From F22 sp963675625 (GTDB lineage Bacteria; Bacteroidota; Bacteroidia; Bacteroidales; Bacteroidaceae): a DNA stretch of 64,000 nt. This document shows positions 35,463-44,752 of this stretch, in pieces; the first letter of the stretch is position 1, and every line of letters begins with the position of its first letter. A program made the translations under genes and the position numbers. Below the pieces are notes generated by a model. That model was not told the DNA's origin and ran no database searches. It was given only the letters and a program-made list of their open reading frames with translations. The stretch is taken from NCBI GenBank assembly GCA_963675625.1, contig OY776497.1:2651690-2715689 (forward strand), written 5' to 3'.

Positions 35463-37775
35463 ATGAGAGATATAGCCCTGATCAACGTAGGCGACGCCAA
35501 AACAGTATATAATATACTCCAAGAAGTCATCATCCTATTAGATAAAAAACGCATGTCTTTGGCCCTCAAGAAATACCACGAGGCCCGCCATTACAGTTCC
35601 GAGTTCGCTCAACTGCTCCCCTCGGCTAGTCCCGTATATGGTACCTACCAATCCATGAAACACTATATCCTTCAAGGCATTCAGGACACCGAACGCGGCA
35701 ATATCTATGCCCAGCTCACCGCCCAATTACTCAGTGATGTCCACTGCTGCATGGCCTATTTGCACGCAGTCATCTACTATCCAGACTATTATAAGAATCA
35801 CCGCGGAAGCACCGCCGCCAAGTCTTTGCTCGAACAAGGCTTCGCCCTTGTAGCTCTCGCCGAAGAGCGAACCGACGAGTTCTACCAAGCGCGTGATCAG
35901 TATATCGACACCCTGCGTTTTTCCATGCCATGGCGCGTAGAAGATACTGGCCGTTTTATGGAGATTTGGAATAATACCGCGCTCGAAACCACCGATCGCC
36001 TATTTATCCTTACCGGCATCTACCTCAGCCTGCACGCCAAGCCCGATTATACCAAAGCCAACGTGCTATCCATCATCGCTTCCGATGAAATGGACGCCCA
36101 CCTGCGGTATCGCGCCAAACTGCTTATGCTTCTGTACGAACACCAAGTATATCCTCAAAATGAAGGGCGAGTAGAGACCAAGTGGGACAAAACCTCCTTC
36201 AAGAAATTTCATATCTACGATGAAGACATGCATATAGATCACAAACGTGAATTTACGCAGATCTACCAAATCGTGATTGAAAACCTATATACCCCACACC
36301 TCGTACAGATATTCAAAGAAGATATCATACCAGGGCTCACCCAAGACATGCACAAAGCGATGGGATCGGATGATGAGATGATCCGTAAACATCCCGAATT
36401 CGGCCTCTCCAAAGAAGTTGAAAACAATATGCAGCGCATCTCCGAGCTCAACGAGAAGGGGCACGACATCTACTACATGACCTTCTTGCCCCTCAAACGT
36501 CTGTCTTTCTACAACCGACAAGTCAACTGGCTGATGCCCTTCGACTTTCGTCATCCCGAACTCAAGAGCGTACTCAGCAAGACCGCCCTTGGCGAACGTC
36601 TGCGTCGCGTCTGTGAAAGCGCCATGATGTGCGATAACGACAAATTCAGTTTGATGAAACTAGTCGACGAAATGGGTGAACACGTAGGCGAAGCCATCCT
36701 CAGCAAGATGGAAGGCGATACCGAAGCCTGGGAGCAACTGGCCGACGATATGATAGAGCGCAATGCGCATCCTATCAACGAAACCCGCCACTTCCTCCAC
36801 GACCTCAATCGCTATCTTACCCTCAAAGAAGGACGTGATTTCAAGAAGTCCGCCCTCAATATCAACACTTCGTTTACCCAAGACGATTGCATCGCCAACA
36901 AGCTCGACCTCGAACTGCCCATGGCAGACTATTGCGACTTCCTAGCCACCCACCGATGCTATCTCGAAGCCCTTCGTTTGCCCATTGATTACGACACCTG
37001 CTCCTTCGACACCATCCGTCACATCGTATATGCCCAAGACAAACTAGCCAAAGGCGAAGGCGGCGTGACCCATGATGACATGCAGGAATTTCCAGATCCC
37101 ATCCAACTCATCAAGACCATACGCACCAAACGCGTGATGACAAGCGATGAAACTTATTGGATAAAACGCCGCGAAGCCTATTTCTATGTTCAATCCAAAG
37201 ACCCTGCATATATACAACAAGGACATGAGATCTATATCGAACTCTACGAAAAAGTAGACCAACCCGACGACACCATCTCCTTCAATGCCGCTAGCGCCTA
37301 TATCCATCTGAACCGCGTAAAAGACGCCATCAAGATCTACCAGCGCCTGCTGTTTACCTACGAAGAAAATGGTAAAAATCTCCTATACGTATGGCAAGGA
37401 CTAGCCTGGGCCTACCTGTTTGATTGGCAGCTAGACAAAGCCCAACAATACCAAGACCTCGTCGTCTCGAAAGAAGATAATAGTTATACAAGTCCCGAAA
37501 CCGATGTCGTAGAAGCTGACGACTTGAGTCAATACTGCAAGGCCACCACCTTGCACGACAAAGCCGCCCTACAAAACATGCTCTATATTACCTTCTTTAG
37601 AGGCAAGACTAACCAGTTCCAAGCCTTCTTGGCACTATATAAAAGCATCGAATTGGACAAGAAGAAACAAATAAAGATTGAACACACCCTAGTAGATGAT
37701 TGCAATCAGCTGCTTCAGATCGATCAAGTCACCGAAGCCGATCTTGCTGTGCTTCAAGATCTGATGGAATTGTAA
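35463..37775 (+). CDS. Large TPR-like helical protein of unknown function
   Basis: Cytosolic protein of 770 residues without signal peptide or membrane helix. The sequence is almost entirely helical, with TPR-like pairs toward the C-terminus (FNAASAYIHLNRVKDAIKIY, then LLYVWQGLAWAYLFDWQLDK). I do not recognise a catalytic domain. The start at 35463 is preferred over 35436 because the promoter box at 35427-35434 would leave no leader for the longer form. The gene is GC-richer than the left part of the window. It is monocistronic, ending at a perfect hairpin. Confidence 0.75.
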   Translation: MRDIALINVGDAKTVYNILQEVIILLDKKRMSLALKKYHEARHYSSEFAQLLPSASPVYGTYQSMKHYILQGIQDTERGNIYAQLTAQLLSDVHCCMAYLHAVIYYPDYYKNHRGSTAAKSLLEQGFALVALAEERTDEFYQARDQYIDTLRFSMPWRVEDTGRFMEIWNNTALETTDRLFILTGIYLSLHAKPDYTKANVLSIIASDEMDAHLRYRAKLLMLLYEHQVYPQNEGRVETKWDKTSFKKFHIYDEDMHIDHKREFTQIYQIVIENLYTPHLVQIFKEDIIPGLTQDMHKAMGSDDEMIRKHPEFGLSKEVENNMQRISELNEKGHDIYYMTFLPLKRLSFYNRQVNWLMPFDFRHPELKSVLSKTALGERLRRVCESAMMCDNDKFSLMKLVDEMGEHVGEAILSKMEGDTEAWEQLADDMIERNAHPINETRHFLHDLNRYLTLKEGRDFKKSALNINTSFTQDDCIANKLDLELPMADYCDFLATHRCYLEALRLPIDYDTCSFDTIRHIVYAQDKLAKGEGGVTHDDMQEFPDPIQLIKTIRTKRVMTSDETYWIKRREAYFYVQSKDPAYIQQGHEIYIELYEKVDQPDDTISFNAASAYIHLNRVKDAIKIYQRLLFTYEENGKNLLYVWQGLAWAYLFDWQLDKAQQYQDLVVSKEDNSYTSPETDVVEADDLSQYCKATTLHDKAALQNMLYITFFRGKTNQFQAFLALYKSIELDKKKQIKIEHTLVDDCNQLLQIDQVTEADLAVLQDLMEL

Positions 37776-37806
37776 TCACTAGTTATTTACCTAGTGTAAC
37801 ATAAAT

Positions 37807-37845
37807 AATAAGGGGTATGTCAAATCGTTTGACATACCCCTTATT
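37807..37845. terminator. Bidirectional terminator, copy 1 of a duplicated hairpin
   Basis: Perfect 18-bp stem AATAAGGGGTATGTCAAA with loop TCG. It sits between the convergent TPR gene and the first lipoprotein. An identical hairpin is at 38882-38920. Confidence 0.9.
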
Positions 37846-37897
37846 GTATTCTATCTATCCTAATGATAGAGTCATTTAATGAGCAAGTGTACTATCG

Positions 37898-38731
37898 TTA
37901 AAATGTAAATTGCACTACCCAAAAATCATTGGCGTAAGCTGCATCCTCATTGACGTGATAATCATCTCTATCCTCTGAATCAGGATTAGAATAATGTCTA
38001 CAAACGACAAATGAGTGAGTTTTTTTATTCGTATAGTATACATGTATATTTTGATGTTGTTCCACTGTAGATTCATAAAGCTTAAGCGCCTCTTCATATG
38101 TTATTGACCTTGAAGTCATCAATTGTTGAAGATAAGTTGCTTTTGCAGAAGGCGTAAGTCCCGTTGTCATATCAAAAGAATGATCTTCTAATTGTTCTAG
38201 TTTGATATCTAGTATATATGATTCTGTACCTTCAGGATACGCTGCTATTCGGTTATTAAATCCTTTCTTAATCCATGTGTCATAGGCCTTTTCATACGCA
38301 TATACATACATATGCCCTTCGTAGATATAGAGGACAAAGATTTCATCATTGTCTTCTTTATATGCGGTATATGAACCATTCATCTCATCGAGTGTATATA
38401 CCGTGGTACATGGATTGTGGTCCAACACATAATTTGTGACCACTTGATTGTTATCATTAACCAATGCATAATTTGCTGGAATATGCGCTTTTGCATCAGC
38501 ATTAGCATCAGCTATCACCTGATTAATATCCACTTGCTGTCCACCGATTTCAAAAGTGTCGCCTGATATAACTTGTACGAACTCATTAGGCACTACTAGT
38601 GTTTCTTTTGGGTCGTCGCTACTATCACAACTAGTTAGCCCTAGTGTTAAGCACGTACACAATAAAAAGATAGGGGAAATCTTACGCATCAATTTAGATA
38701 CTTTCGATAATTCGAAATAATTTTTTCTCAT
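37898..38731 (-). CDS. Lipoprotein, tandem paralogue 1
   Basis: Predicted surface lipoprotein of about 277 residues. A signal peptide with lipobox LTSC is followed by an acidic DSSDDPKE linker and a beta-rich domain with a repeated YIYEGHMYVYAYEK-type strand. The ATG at 38731 (MRKNYFELSK) is used because the -7 box lies at 38775-38782; an internal ATG at 38689 would give a more typical 21-residue signal peptide. Its neighbour at 38967 is about 65-70% identical by eye and shares both leader and terminator, so this is a tandem duplication. Function unknown. Confidence 0.75.
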   Translation of the reverse strand: MRKNYFELSKVSKLMRKISPIFLLCTCLTLGLTSCDSSDDPKETLVVPNEFVQVISGDTFEIGGQQVDINQVIADANADAKAHIPANYALVNDNNQVVTNYVLDHNPCTTVYTLDEMNGSYTAYKEDNDEIFVLYIYEGHMYVYAYEKAYDTWIKKGFNNRIAAYPEGTESYILDIKLEQLEDHSFDMTTGLTPSAKATYLQQLMTSRSITYEEALKLYESTVEQHQNIHVYYTNKKTHSFVVCRHYSNPDSEDRDDYHVNEDAAYANDFWVVQFTF

Positions 38732-38774
38732 AATTTTTATGGATTTGATTAATAGTGTTAAGTTTTTGTTGCAC

Positions 38775-38782
38775 AAATATAG
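38775..38782 (-). promoter_or_regulatory. -7 box of lipoprotein paralogue 1
   Basis: TATATTTG on the minus strand; the same box and surroundings recur before paralogue 2. Confidence 0.6.
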
Positions 38783-38881
38783 ATATAAATACTAACTGTG
38801 AAAAATAATCACCAAAGAAAAATCAAAAAATAAACCTTAAAATCAGGATCATTATTATCGAATAGTGTACCATTCATAAAT

Positions 38882-38920
38882 AATAAGGGGTATGTCAAAT
38901 CGTTTGACATACCCCTTATT
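38882..38920 (-). terminator. Terminator of lipoprotein paralogue 2, copy of the 37807 hairpin
   Basis: Identical 18-bp stem and TCG loop to 37807-37845, part of the duplicated unit. Confidence 0.9.
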
Positions 38921-38966
38921 GTATTCGATCTATCCTAAGGATAGAGTTGTTAAATAGACAAACATA

Positions 38967-39797
38967 CTACCCAAATGTAAAGCTCACTACCCAAAAATCA
39001 TTGGCGTAAGCTGCATTATCACTGACGTTGTATCTATCTCTATCATCAGCATCAGGAGTAGAGAAATGCTTACAGAAGACAAAAGAGTGAGTACTCTTGT
39101 TTGTATAATACACATTCATATTTATATGTTCCATACGAGATTCATAAAGCGTAAATGCTTGTTCATATGTCATTTGTTCTGCATTCATGACCTGTTGAAT
39201 ATAGGCTTCTCTTTGAGAAGTAGGATACCCCATCATCAAATCAACAGAATTATCTTCTAGTTGTTTTATTGTGATATCCATGATATATATTTCTGTAGGT
39301 CGAATCATCGCTGATTTGTTCATTGAATTAACATTCATCCATGTGTCATTCGATTTCTCATATTCATATACATACGCATGTCCTTCGTAAATATAGAAAA
39401 TAATGATCTCATTATCACCCGCTTTAAATGCGGCGTACGAACCATTCATCTCTTTCAATGTATATGCCTTAGTACAAGGATTGTGATCCAACACATAGTT
39501 TTCGATTACTTGATTACTACCATTAGTTACTGCATAATTTGCTGGAGCATGCGCTTTAGCATCAGTATCAGCATCGGCTACTATCTGAGTGATATCCACT
39601 TGCTGACCAGCGATTTCAAATGTATTACCTGATATAACTTGTACGAACTCGTTAGGTTCTACTAGTTTTTCTTTTGGATCATCATTGCTATCACAACTAG
39701 TTAGTCCTAGCGTTAAGCATGTACACAATAAAAAGATAGGGGAAATCTTACGCATCAATTTAGATACTTTCGATAATTGAAAATAATTTTTTCTCAT
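38967..39797 (-). CDS. Lipoprotein, tandem paralogue 2
   Basis: Lipoprotein of about 276 residues with the same signal peptide, lipobox LTSC, EKLVEPNEFVQVISG linker and C-terminal domain as paralogue 1. Most differences are in the middle and C-terminal third; signal and first mature region are nearly identical. Start at 39797, downstream of the box at 39840-39847. Function unknown. Confidence 0.75.
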   Translation of the reverse strand: MRKNYFQLSKVSKLMRKISPIFLLCTCLTLGLTSCDSNDDPKEKLVEPNEFVQVISGNTFEIAGQQVDITQIVADADTDAKAHAPANYAVTNGSNQVIENYVLDHNPCTKAYTLKEMNGSYAAFKAGDNEIIIFYIYEGHAYVYEYEKSNDTWMNVNSMNKSAMIRPTEIYIMDITIKQLEDNSVDLMMGYPTSQREAYIQQVMNAEQMTYEQAFTLYESRMEHINMNVYYTNKSTHSFVFCKHFSTPDADDRDRYNVSDNAAYANDFWVVSFTFG

Positions 39798-39839
39798 AAT
39801 TTTTTCGGATTTAATTAATAGTGTTAAGTTTTTGCTATA

Positions 39840-39847
39840 CAAATATA
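39840..39847 (-). promoter_or_regulatory. -7 box of lipoprotein paralogue 2
   Basis: TATATTTG on the minus strand, 43 bases before the start codon. Confidence 0.6.
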
Positions 39848-39904
39848 GGCATAAATCTTAACTGTGAAAAACAATTATGAAAGAAAATTTAAAAAAAACA
39901 CCCA

Positions 39905-40936
39905 CTAATTCAGAATCATCATCACCAAATCGCGCAATAGCGCACCATCCGTTTGATTGGCCGCCCCAATCCCCTTGCTACGGGCATCTGTGGTACGTAT
40001 CATACTGATAATCTGCATCGTTTTCGTCCCAGAATACACCCGCATAGCCGCCACATAATCACGCGCCAGCCAGTCAGCCCGCAGTCCGATAAACTGCGCA
40101 ACCCCCCGCTCATCTCTATGCGGCGCATAATAAGCGATCATCAGATTGCTGAAAAACTCAAATAACGTCCCCAGCAATAGCGGCAACACCAACGTCTTCG
40201 GATTCTGCTCGTAAAACAAAACGATACGCATCGCCATCACCGCATCCTTCTGCACCAAAGCCCTCTGCAATTCAAAGGTATTGTACGTCTTACTGATCCC
40301 CACAATCTGTTCCACCAGTTCCGCCGTAATCTTCTTCTGCTTAGGTCCTAGCGACGTCACCAACTTATCAATCTCATTGGACAAACGTGTCAAATCCGCC
40401 CCCACATGATCCGCCAACATCTGCGACGCCTTCGCATCGATCGTTACTTGACGAAGCGTACAGAAATTGGTAATGACCGGACCCAAAAGATGCGGTTTCA
40501 CACTTTCACTTTCAAACAGCACACCGCCCGCCTTCTTAATCTCCGAAAAGATCTTCTTGCGCGCATCAATCTTCTTATGCTTATGGCAAAAAATCAAGAC
40601 CGTCGACGGCATCGGCTTCTTGAGATAATCCCCCAATCGGTCCAAATCCCTCAAGTTCTGCGCCTCCTTTACGATAATCACCGTGCGTTCCGCCATCATT
40701 GGATATCGGCGCGCCTCATTACAAATATCCGCCGTCTTCCTATCCGGCGTCGCATAGATCACCGTCTGATTGAACCCCTGTTCCTCAGGTTTCAGCAGAT
40801 GCGACTCCGCCCAATTGGCCACCTGGTCAATATAATAAGCCTCCTCCCCATGCAAGTAATACACCGGAACCGACGCCCCCGATTGGAGCATCTTTATAAT
40901 ATCGCCACTCGTCAGAAATTTTGCTTGCTTCGCCAT
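39905..40936 (-). CDS. holA: DNA polymerase III delta subunit
   Basis: Clamp-loader delta subunit of 343 residues that opens the sliding clamp. The N-terminal PVYYLHGEEAYYIDQV, the STVLIFCHKHKKIDARKKIF block and the Pol III delta C-terminal region (TFELQRALVQKDAVMAMRIV) identify it. It has no Walker A motif, as expected for delta. The 5' leader contains a strong hairpin ending 14 bases before the ATG. Confidence 0.92.
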   Translation of the reverse strand: MAKQAKFLTSGDIIKMLQSGASVPVYYLHGEEAYYIDQVANWAESHLLKPEEQGFNQTVIYATPDRKTADICNEARRYPMMAERTVIIVKEAQNLRDLDRLGDYLKKPMPSTVLIFCHKHKKIDARKKIFSEIKKAGGVLFESESVKPHLLGPVITNFCTLRQVTIDAKASQMLADHVGADLTRLSNEIDKLVTSLGPKQKKITAELVEQIVGISKTYNTFELQRALVQKDAVMAMRIVLFYEQNPKTLVLPLLLGTLFEFFSNLMIAYYAPHRDERGVAQFIGLRADWLARDYVAAMRVYSGTKTMQIISMIRTTDARSKGIGAANQTDGALLRDLVMMILN

Positions 40937-40950
40937 GCTGTATATATCAC

Positions 40951-40989
40951 GAGAGCAGTCACGCCCGAATAAAAGACGTGACTGCTCTC
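40951..40989 (-). promoter_or_regulatory. Hairpin in the holA leader, possible cyd operon terminator or attenuator
   Basis: Perfect 13-bp stem GAGAGCAGTCACG/CGTGACTGCTCTC with a 13-base loop. It lies between the cyd operon and holA, downstream of the holA -7 box, so it is inside the holA leader. No U run follows on the minus strand. Confidence 0.6.
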
Positions 40990-41003
40990 AGGTTTTTGTA
41001 GAG

Positions 41004-41011
41004 CAAAGATA
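41004..41011 (-). promoter_or_regulatory. -7 box of holA
   Basis: TATCTTTG on the minus strand, 67 bases before the holA start. Confidence 0.6.
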
Positions 41012-41035
41012 CAAATTGCTCGGCAATCAGCCAAA

Positions 41036-41140
41036 CTATTTGTCCCTCATATTTCTCATTGCGCGTTTGATGATCACATAACTCACCACAATCATCGCAG
41101 GCCACATCAAGTAGCCCAAAATAGCTCCCGTATATATCAT
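41036..41140 (-). CDS. 34-residue membrane protein after cydB, CydX-like candidate
   Basis: Short frame from ATG 41140 to TAG 41036. It encodes one hydrophobic helix (MIYTGAILGYLMWPAMIVV and a few more residues) and a strongly basic C-terminus (KRAMRNMRDK), so the C-terminus should face the cytosol. It begins 39 bases after the cydB stop on the same strand and ends before the holA promoter. Small single-helix subunits (CydX, about 37 residues) follow cydAB in many bacteria. No sequence similarity to CydX is obvious; the call rests on size, topology and place. Confidence 0.6.
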   Translation of the reverse strand: MIYTGAILGYLMWPAMIVVSYVIIKRAMRNMRDK

Positions 41141-41179
41141 ATTCTAAAGGATTAAGTCATTCCACATCCCGACACCACA

Positions 41180-42310
41180 CTAGTATGTGTGATTCGTTTC
41201 ATCCAGCATCTCCGCCTCATTGATCGGCACCTTGTTGATACTCCGCCACGCATACACGATATACGCCAATACAAACGGAATAGCTAGCGACACATAACTC
41301 ATCGTCACCAGCGTAAACTTACTCGAGCTCGCATTCTGTATCGTCAGCGAACTCTGCGGACTAGTCAACGACGGATAGAAAGTCGAATCATTCAATCCCG
41401 CCAGCATAAACAGCATCCACACCGTGATCACCGTGCCGATCCCCGTGTACCAGATGCCCTTGCGGCTACCCAGCCAAATCGTCAAACCGATCCCCATCAA
41501 CACCAGCATCACCCCAGCGAGAAAGAGCACCAACACCACCGGCATATCCCATAGATTATGCCAATACTTATATGGTTCAGGAATCACCGTACCATCACTC
41601 ACCACCGTATAGCCCGTATGCACCATAATGGCCGCACAAAACGTTAGGAAACACAACACAAACGGCACCGCATTCAAAATCATCTGCTGTTTCGCATGCA
41701 CCCTGATCGCCTCACTATCTATCGTATTGATAAAATACATCAACCCCAACACCCGTGCCAAGAAAAACACCGTGAACCCCAGACAAAGATTGCGCCAATT
41801 GGCCGCCGCCTCCAATCCGTGTAGCGGATGATCCCACGTCATATGATTCATAATATCCAGACTGAAGTTCGCCCCCGTAAAGAACGTCCCCACAGCCGTA
41901 CCAATCAAAATCGTGCCCACCAATCCGTTGAAAAACAGCAAGCCCTCATACGTCTTACGTCCCAACCAATTGCCCGGTTTCGTGCGGAACTCATAGCTCA
42001 CTGCCTGCACCACAAAAGCAATCAATATCAACATCCACACCCAGTATGCACCTCCGAACGACGTACTATAAAACAGCGGAAACGACGCAAAAAACGCCCC
42101 ACCGAAAGTTACCAGTGTCGTAAACGTAAACTCCCATTTACGTCCCAGCGCATTGACCAACATCGTCTTCTCCACCTCCGTGCGTCCCAGCGCGCCAAAC
42201 AACGTCTGGCCCCCCTGCACAAACATCAGAAACACGAGTAGGGCACCCAGCAGCGACACGATAATCCACCAATATTGTTGTAAAGTCAACAAGTCCAATT
42301 GTTCAAACAT
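41180..42310 (-). CDS. cydB: Cytochrome bd oxidase subunit II
   Basis: Membrane subunit of 376 residues with about nine hydrophobic helices, part of the high-affinity quinol oxidase. The start MFEQLDLLTLQQYWW at 42310 is chosen because GGAGGAGAATAAG directly precedes it and the cydA stop codon ends one base before it. The longer reading from 42352 would overlap cydA. The FVQGGQTLFGALGRTEVEK block near the N-terminus and VSYEFRTKPGNW are CydB-typical. Confidence 0.94.
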   Translation of the reverse strand: MFEQLDLLTLQQYWWIIVSLLGALLVFLMFVQGGQTLFGALGRTEVEKTMLVNALGRKWEFTFTTLVTFGGAFFASFPLFYSTSFGGAYWVWMLILIAFVVQAVSYEFRTKPGNWLGRKTYEGLLFFNGLVGTILIGTAVGTFFTGANFSLDIMNHMTWDHPLHGLEAAANWRNLCLGFTVFFLARVLGLMYFINTIDSEAIRVHAKQQMILNAVPFVLCFLTFCAAIMVHTGYTVVSDGTVIPEPYKYWHNLWDMPVVLVLFLAGVMLVLMGIGLTIWLGSRKGIWYTGIGTVITVWMLFMLAGLNDSTFYPSLTSPQSSLTIQNASSSKFTLVTMSYVSLAIPFVLAYIVYAWRSINKVPINEAEMLDETNHTY

Positions 42311-42311
42311 C

Positions 42312-43931
42312 TTATTCTCCTCCATCTTTAGGTGAAACCTCCAGTTGCGCATCCTCTCCCTTCTTGATCTGCTTCAGCATGATACCGACCTCCGCAATCA
42401 GCAGTCCCGTAAAGACCACCCCAAACAGCACCGTCGTCATCACCACACTCATACTATCAATCTTCGTCACCGCCTGCGTCGTATTCATCAAATCTTGAAT
42501 AATCCACGGCTGACGGCCCACCTCATTGACAATCCATCCACACTCACTGCAGATCCACACCAATGGGATACTCCACACCGCCGCATGCAGCAACAACCTA
42601 TTTTTGTGCACCTTGCCCCGCATCACCAAGACAATCATCAAGATAAACAAAAGCGTAAACCAGAAACCCAAGAACACCATGATATGAAACGAATAAAACG
42701 TCATACTGATAGGCGGCACCACCGCCAAGACATTCTCCGCCTTATCGTCCGCACCCGCCTTATAATACGAGCCATACCCGAAATAGCGGAACGTCTCCTT
42801 CATCCACTTTTGATCCTCAAAAGGTCTACGCAATTGCTCCGCCTCCGGCATTCCCGCCAGCTTCGCCTCCTTGTAAGCCAACAGCGCCTCCTGCGCCTCA
42901 TGGCCACGACGTATCTTCTCCTGCGTCGACAAGATACCATGCGTATGATCCCCATATAATAAATCCGTGATACCCGGCACAAAACTCTTACCATCCCCGT
43001 TGGTCAACCAACTCAACGCCTCCGGAATCTCCAGTGCGAAGACCATACCATCATCCTTGCCCGTATAGTCTCGCAGCGCCTTGTCCTCATCCCCCACGAT
43101 ACCCAGCGCCTTCAGCGGCACCGCATTGTACCCCTTGAAATGCGCCTCCATCGCCGCAAACTTCATCGGTTGATTTCTCGCCACATTTCTCGCCGTGCGG
43201 TCCCCCGTATAGATCGTAGCCAACGCCGCAATCAGTCCGAAGATACTCGCCATCAAGATACTCCGCTTCGCCAATATCCGTTCCCGATTATGCAACAGAT
43301 ACCACGCCGACACCCCAATCACAAAGACCGATGCCAACATATAACTCGACATCACCGTATGATTGAACTTATCCACCGCCGTATGCGACAAGAACACATC
43401 CCAGAAATTCACCATCTCATGGCGCGCCGTATCCGGATTGAACTGCATCCCCTGCGGATCCTGCATCCACGCATTGGCCACCAAGATCCACACCGCCGAC
43501 AAGTTGCTCCCAATCGCCGTAAGCCACGTCGACATCAAGTGAAAGCGCTTGCTCACCTTATTCCAGCCGAAAAACATCACCGCAATAAACGTACTCTCCA
43601 TAAAGAACGCCATAATCCCCTCGATCGCCAGCGGCGCCCCGAAGATATCCCCCACAAACCAGGAATAATTGCTCCAGTTCGTACCAAATTCAAACTCCAG
43701 AATCAGCCCCGTCGCCACCCCAATGGCAAAGTTGATCCCAAATAGACGCATCCAAAACTTGGTGATATGCTTCCATTTAGCATCGCCCGTACGCACATAC
43801 AGCGTCTCCATAAAGGCAATTAAGAAACTAAGTCCGAGGGTAAGCGGTACAAAAAGCCAGTGATACATAGCCGTGAGCGCAAATTGCACCCTCGACCAAT
43901 CTACTAAAGCGGTAATGTCAGACTGCATCAT
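42312..43931 (-). CDS. cydA: Cytochrome bd oxidase subunit I
   Basis: Haem-bearing subunit of 539 residues. The N-terminal WSRVQFALTAMYHWLFVPLT includes the high-spin haem His. GRQPWIIQ and a long quinol-binding loop (about residues 245-400) are present. Length agrees with the long-loop type. The operon is DUF4492-cydA-cydB-small ORF. In anaerobic Bacteroidales this oxidase consumes low oxygen. Confidence 0.96.
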   Translation of the reverse strand: MMQSDITALVDWSRVQFALTAMYHWLFVPLTLGLSFLIAFMETLYVRTGDAKWKHITKFWMRLFGINFAIGVATGLILEFEFGTNWSNYSWFVGDIFGAPLAIEGIMAFFMESTFIAVMFFGWNKVSKRFHLMSTWLTAIGSNLSAVWILVANAWMQDPQGMQFNPDTARHEMVNFWDVFLSHTAVDKFNHTVMSSYMLASVFVIGVSAWYLLHNRERILAKRSILMASIFGLIAALATIYTGDRTARNVARNQPMKFAAMEAHFKGYNAVPLKALGIVGDEDKALRDYTGKDDGMVFALEIPEALSWLTNGDGKSFVPGITDLLYGDHTHGILSTQEKIRRGHEAQEALLAYKEAKLAGMPEAEQLRRPFEDQKWMKETFRYFGYGSYYKAGADDKAENVLAVVPPISMTFYSFHIMVFLGFWFTLLFILMIVLVMRGKVHKNRLLLHAAVWSIPLVWICSECGWIVNEVGRQPWIIQDLMNTTQAVTKIDSMSVVMTTVLFGVVFTGLLIAEVGIMLKQIKKGEDAQLEVSPKDGGE

Positions 43932-43987
43932 AAATAATGTGTTAGTTGGTTATTGGTTTGGTTATCAAGACAAGGTCCTTGAACAAG

Positions 43988-44224
43988 TTATTTCTTTATC
44001 AGCGCATCATCCGTCGGCGTATCCACAATATCCTGAATCACCGCCTCCGTGCGCTGCGCCTCCGTATCATAGCGCGTGTTGAGTGTATCATTAAAGAAAA
44101 ACACCTTCAGCACCCCAAACATAATGATCAGCTTGATCACAATCACCGTCCACACGATGCGCCCCCAGCGAGGCATCTGGCGAAAACCATCGTAATATAA
44201 TCGGAAGAATGGGTGCATATCCAT
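43988..44224 (-). CDS. DUF4492 membrane protein
   Basis: 78-residue protein with the DUF4492 pattern: basic amphipathic start (FFRLYYDGFRQMPRWGRIVW), one transmembrane helix (about 25-45) and an acidic C-terminus. It is regularly found directly before cydAB in Bacteroidota and may be an accessory or assembly factor; its role is unproven. Confidence 0.87.
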   Translation of the reverse strand: MDMHPFFRLYYDGFRQMPRWGRIVWTVIVIKLIIMFGVLKVFFFNDTLNTRYDTEAQRTEAVIQDIVDTPTDDALIKK

Positions 44225-44409
44225 GTAGTCTATAGGGTGTTAAACTTTATAATCGATTCAAATATAGTACATTTTTTTTGATTTGTCAGAAGAACTCTCT
44301 GAAAAATATCCTCTAAAATAGACTAGACAAATGACAAAAATCAGTGTATGTACATGCTAAAGAGTCATAATAACACCATTGTTCTTACTTTTACAAAAAG
44401 AAATTACTA

Positions 44410-44445
44410 TTTGTCTATGTTATTAATTACAAATGTGTATATTTG
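44410..44445 (+). promoter_or_regulatory. Promoter of the Cys-rich mini-lipoprotein
   Basis: TTTG (44410-44413), 24-base spacer, TATATTTG (44438-44445). The spacer is slightly long. The gap 44225-44494 holds nothing else recognisable. Confidence 0.5.
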
Positions 44446-44494
44446 CCCCCGTTAAGATGAAAAAGATTGTATAATTAACTAACCAATTAAAGGT

Positions 44495-44728
44495 ATGAAA
44501 CAGACAGTTATTAAATCACTTCAACTAGGCCTATGCCTTTCATTCGCACTAGTATGTTATTCTTGTCAAAGCACTAAGAAAAAAGTAGCTGAAAAACCAG
44601 CTACAGAAATTGCTGATTCTACAGCTACATGCTGCAAGGGCGATTCTACAAAGTGCGACTCAACAGCGACTACACCATGCTGCAGTGCTGATTCAGTTAA
44701 GTGCGATTCAACTGCTACTGTGAAGTAA
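44495..44728 (+). CDS. Small Cys-rich lipoprotein with repeated CC...KCDSTAT units
   Basis: 77-residue lipoprotein: signal peptide with lipobox CYSC (Cys24), a short Lys-rich linker, then two near-repeats, TCCKGDSTKCDSTAT and PCCSADSVKCDSTAT, which give four vicinal plus two single cysteines in about 30 residues. No domain is recognised. The Cys spacing suggests metal or redox sensing at the outer membrane, but this is inference. It has its own promoter and terminator. Confidence 0.7.
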   Translation: MKQTVIKSLQLGLCLSFALVCYSCQSTKKKVAEKPATEIADSTATCCKGDSTKCDSTATTPCCSADSVKCDSTATVK

Positions 44729-44752
44729 ACAGCTATCGTTAAAGAAAAGGAA

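Noticed and set aside
42345..43745. Long plus-strand frames opposite cydA
   Set aside because: They are Arg/His-rich mirror frames of GC-rich coding sequence for a clear cydA.
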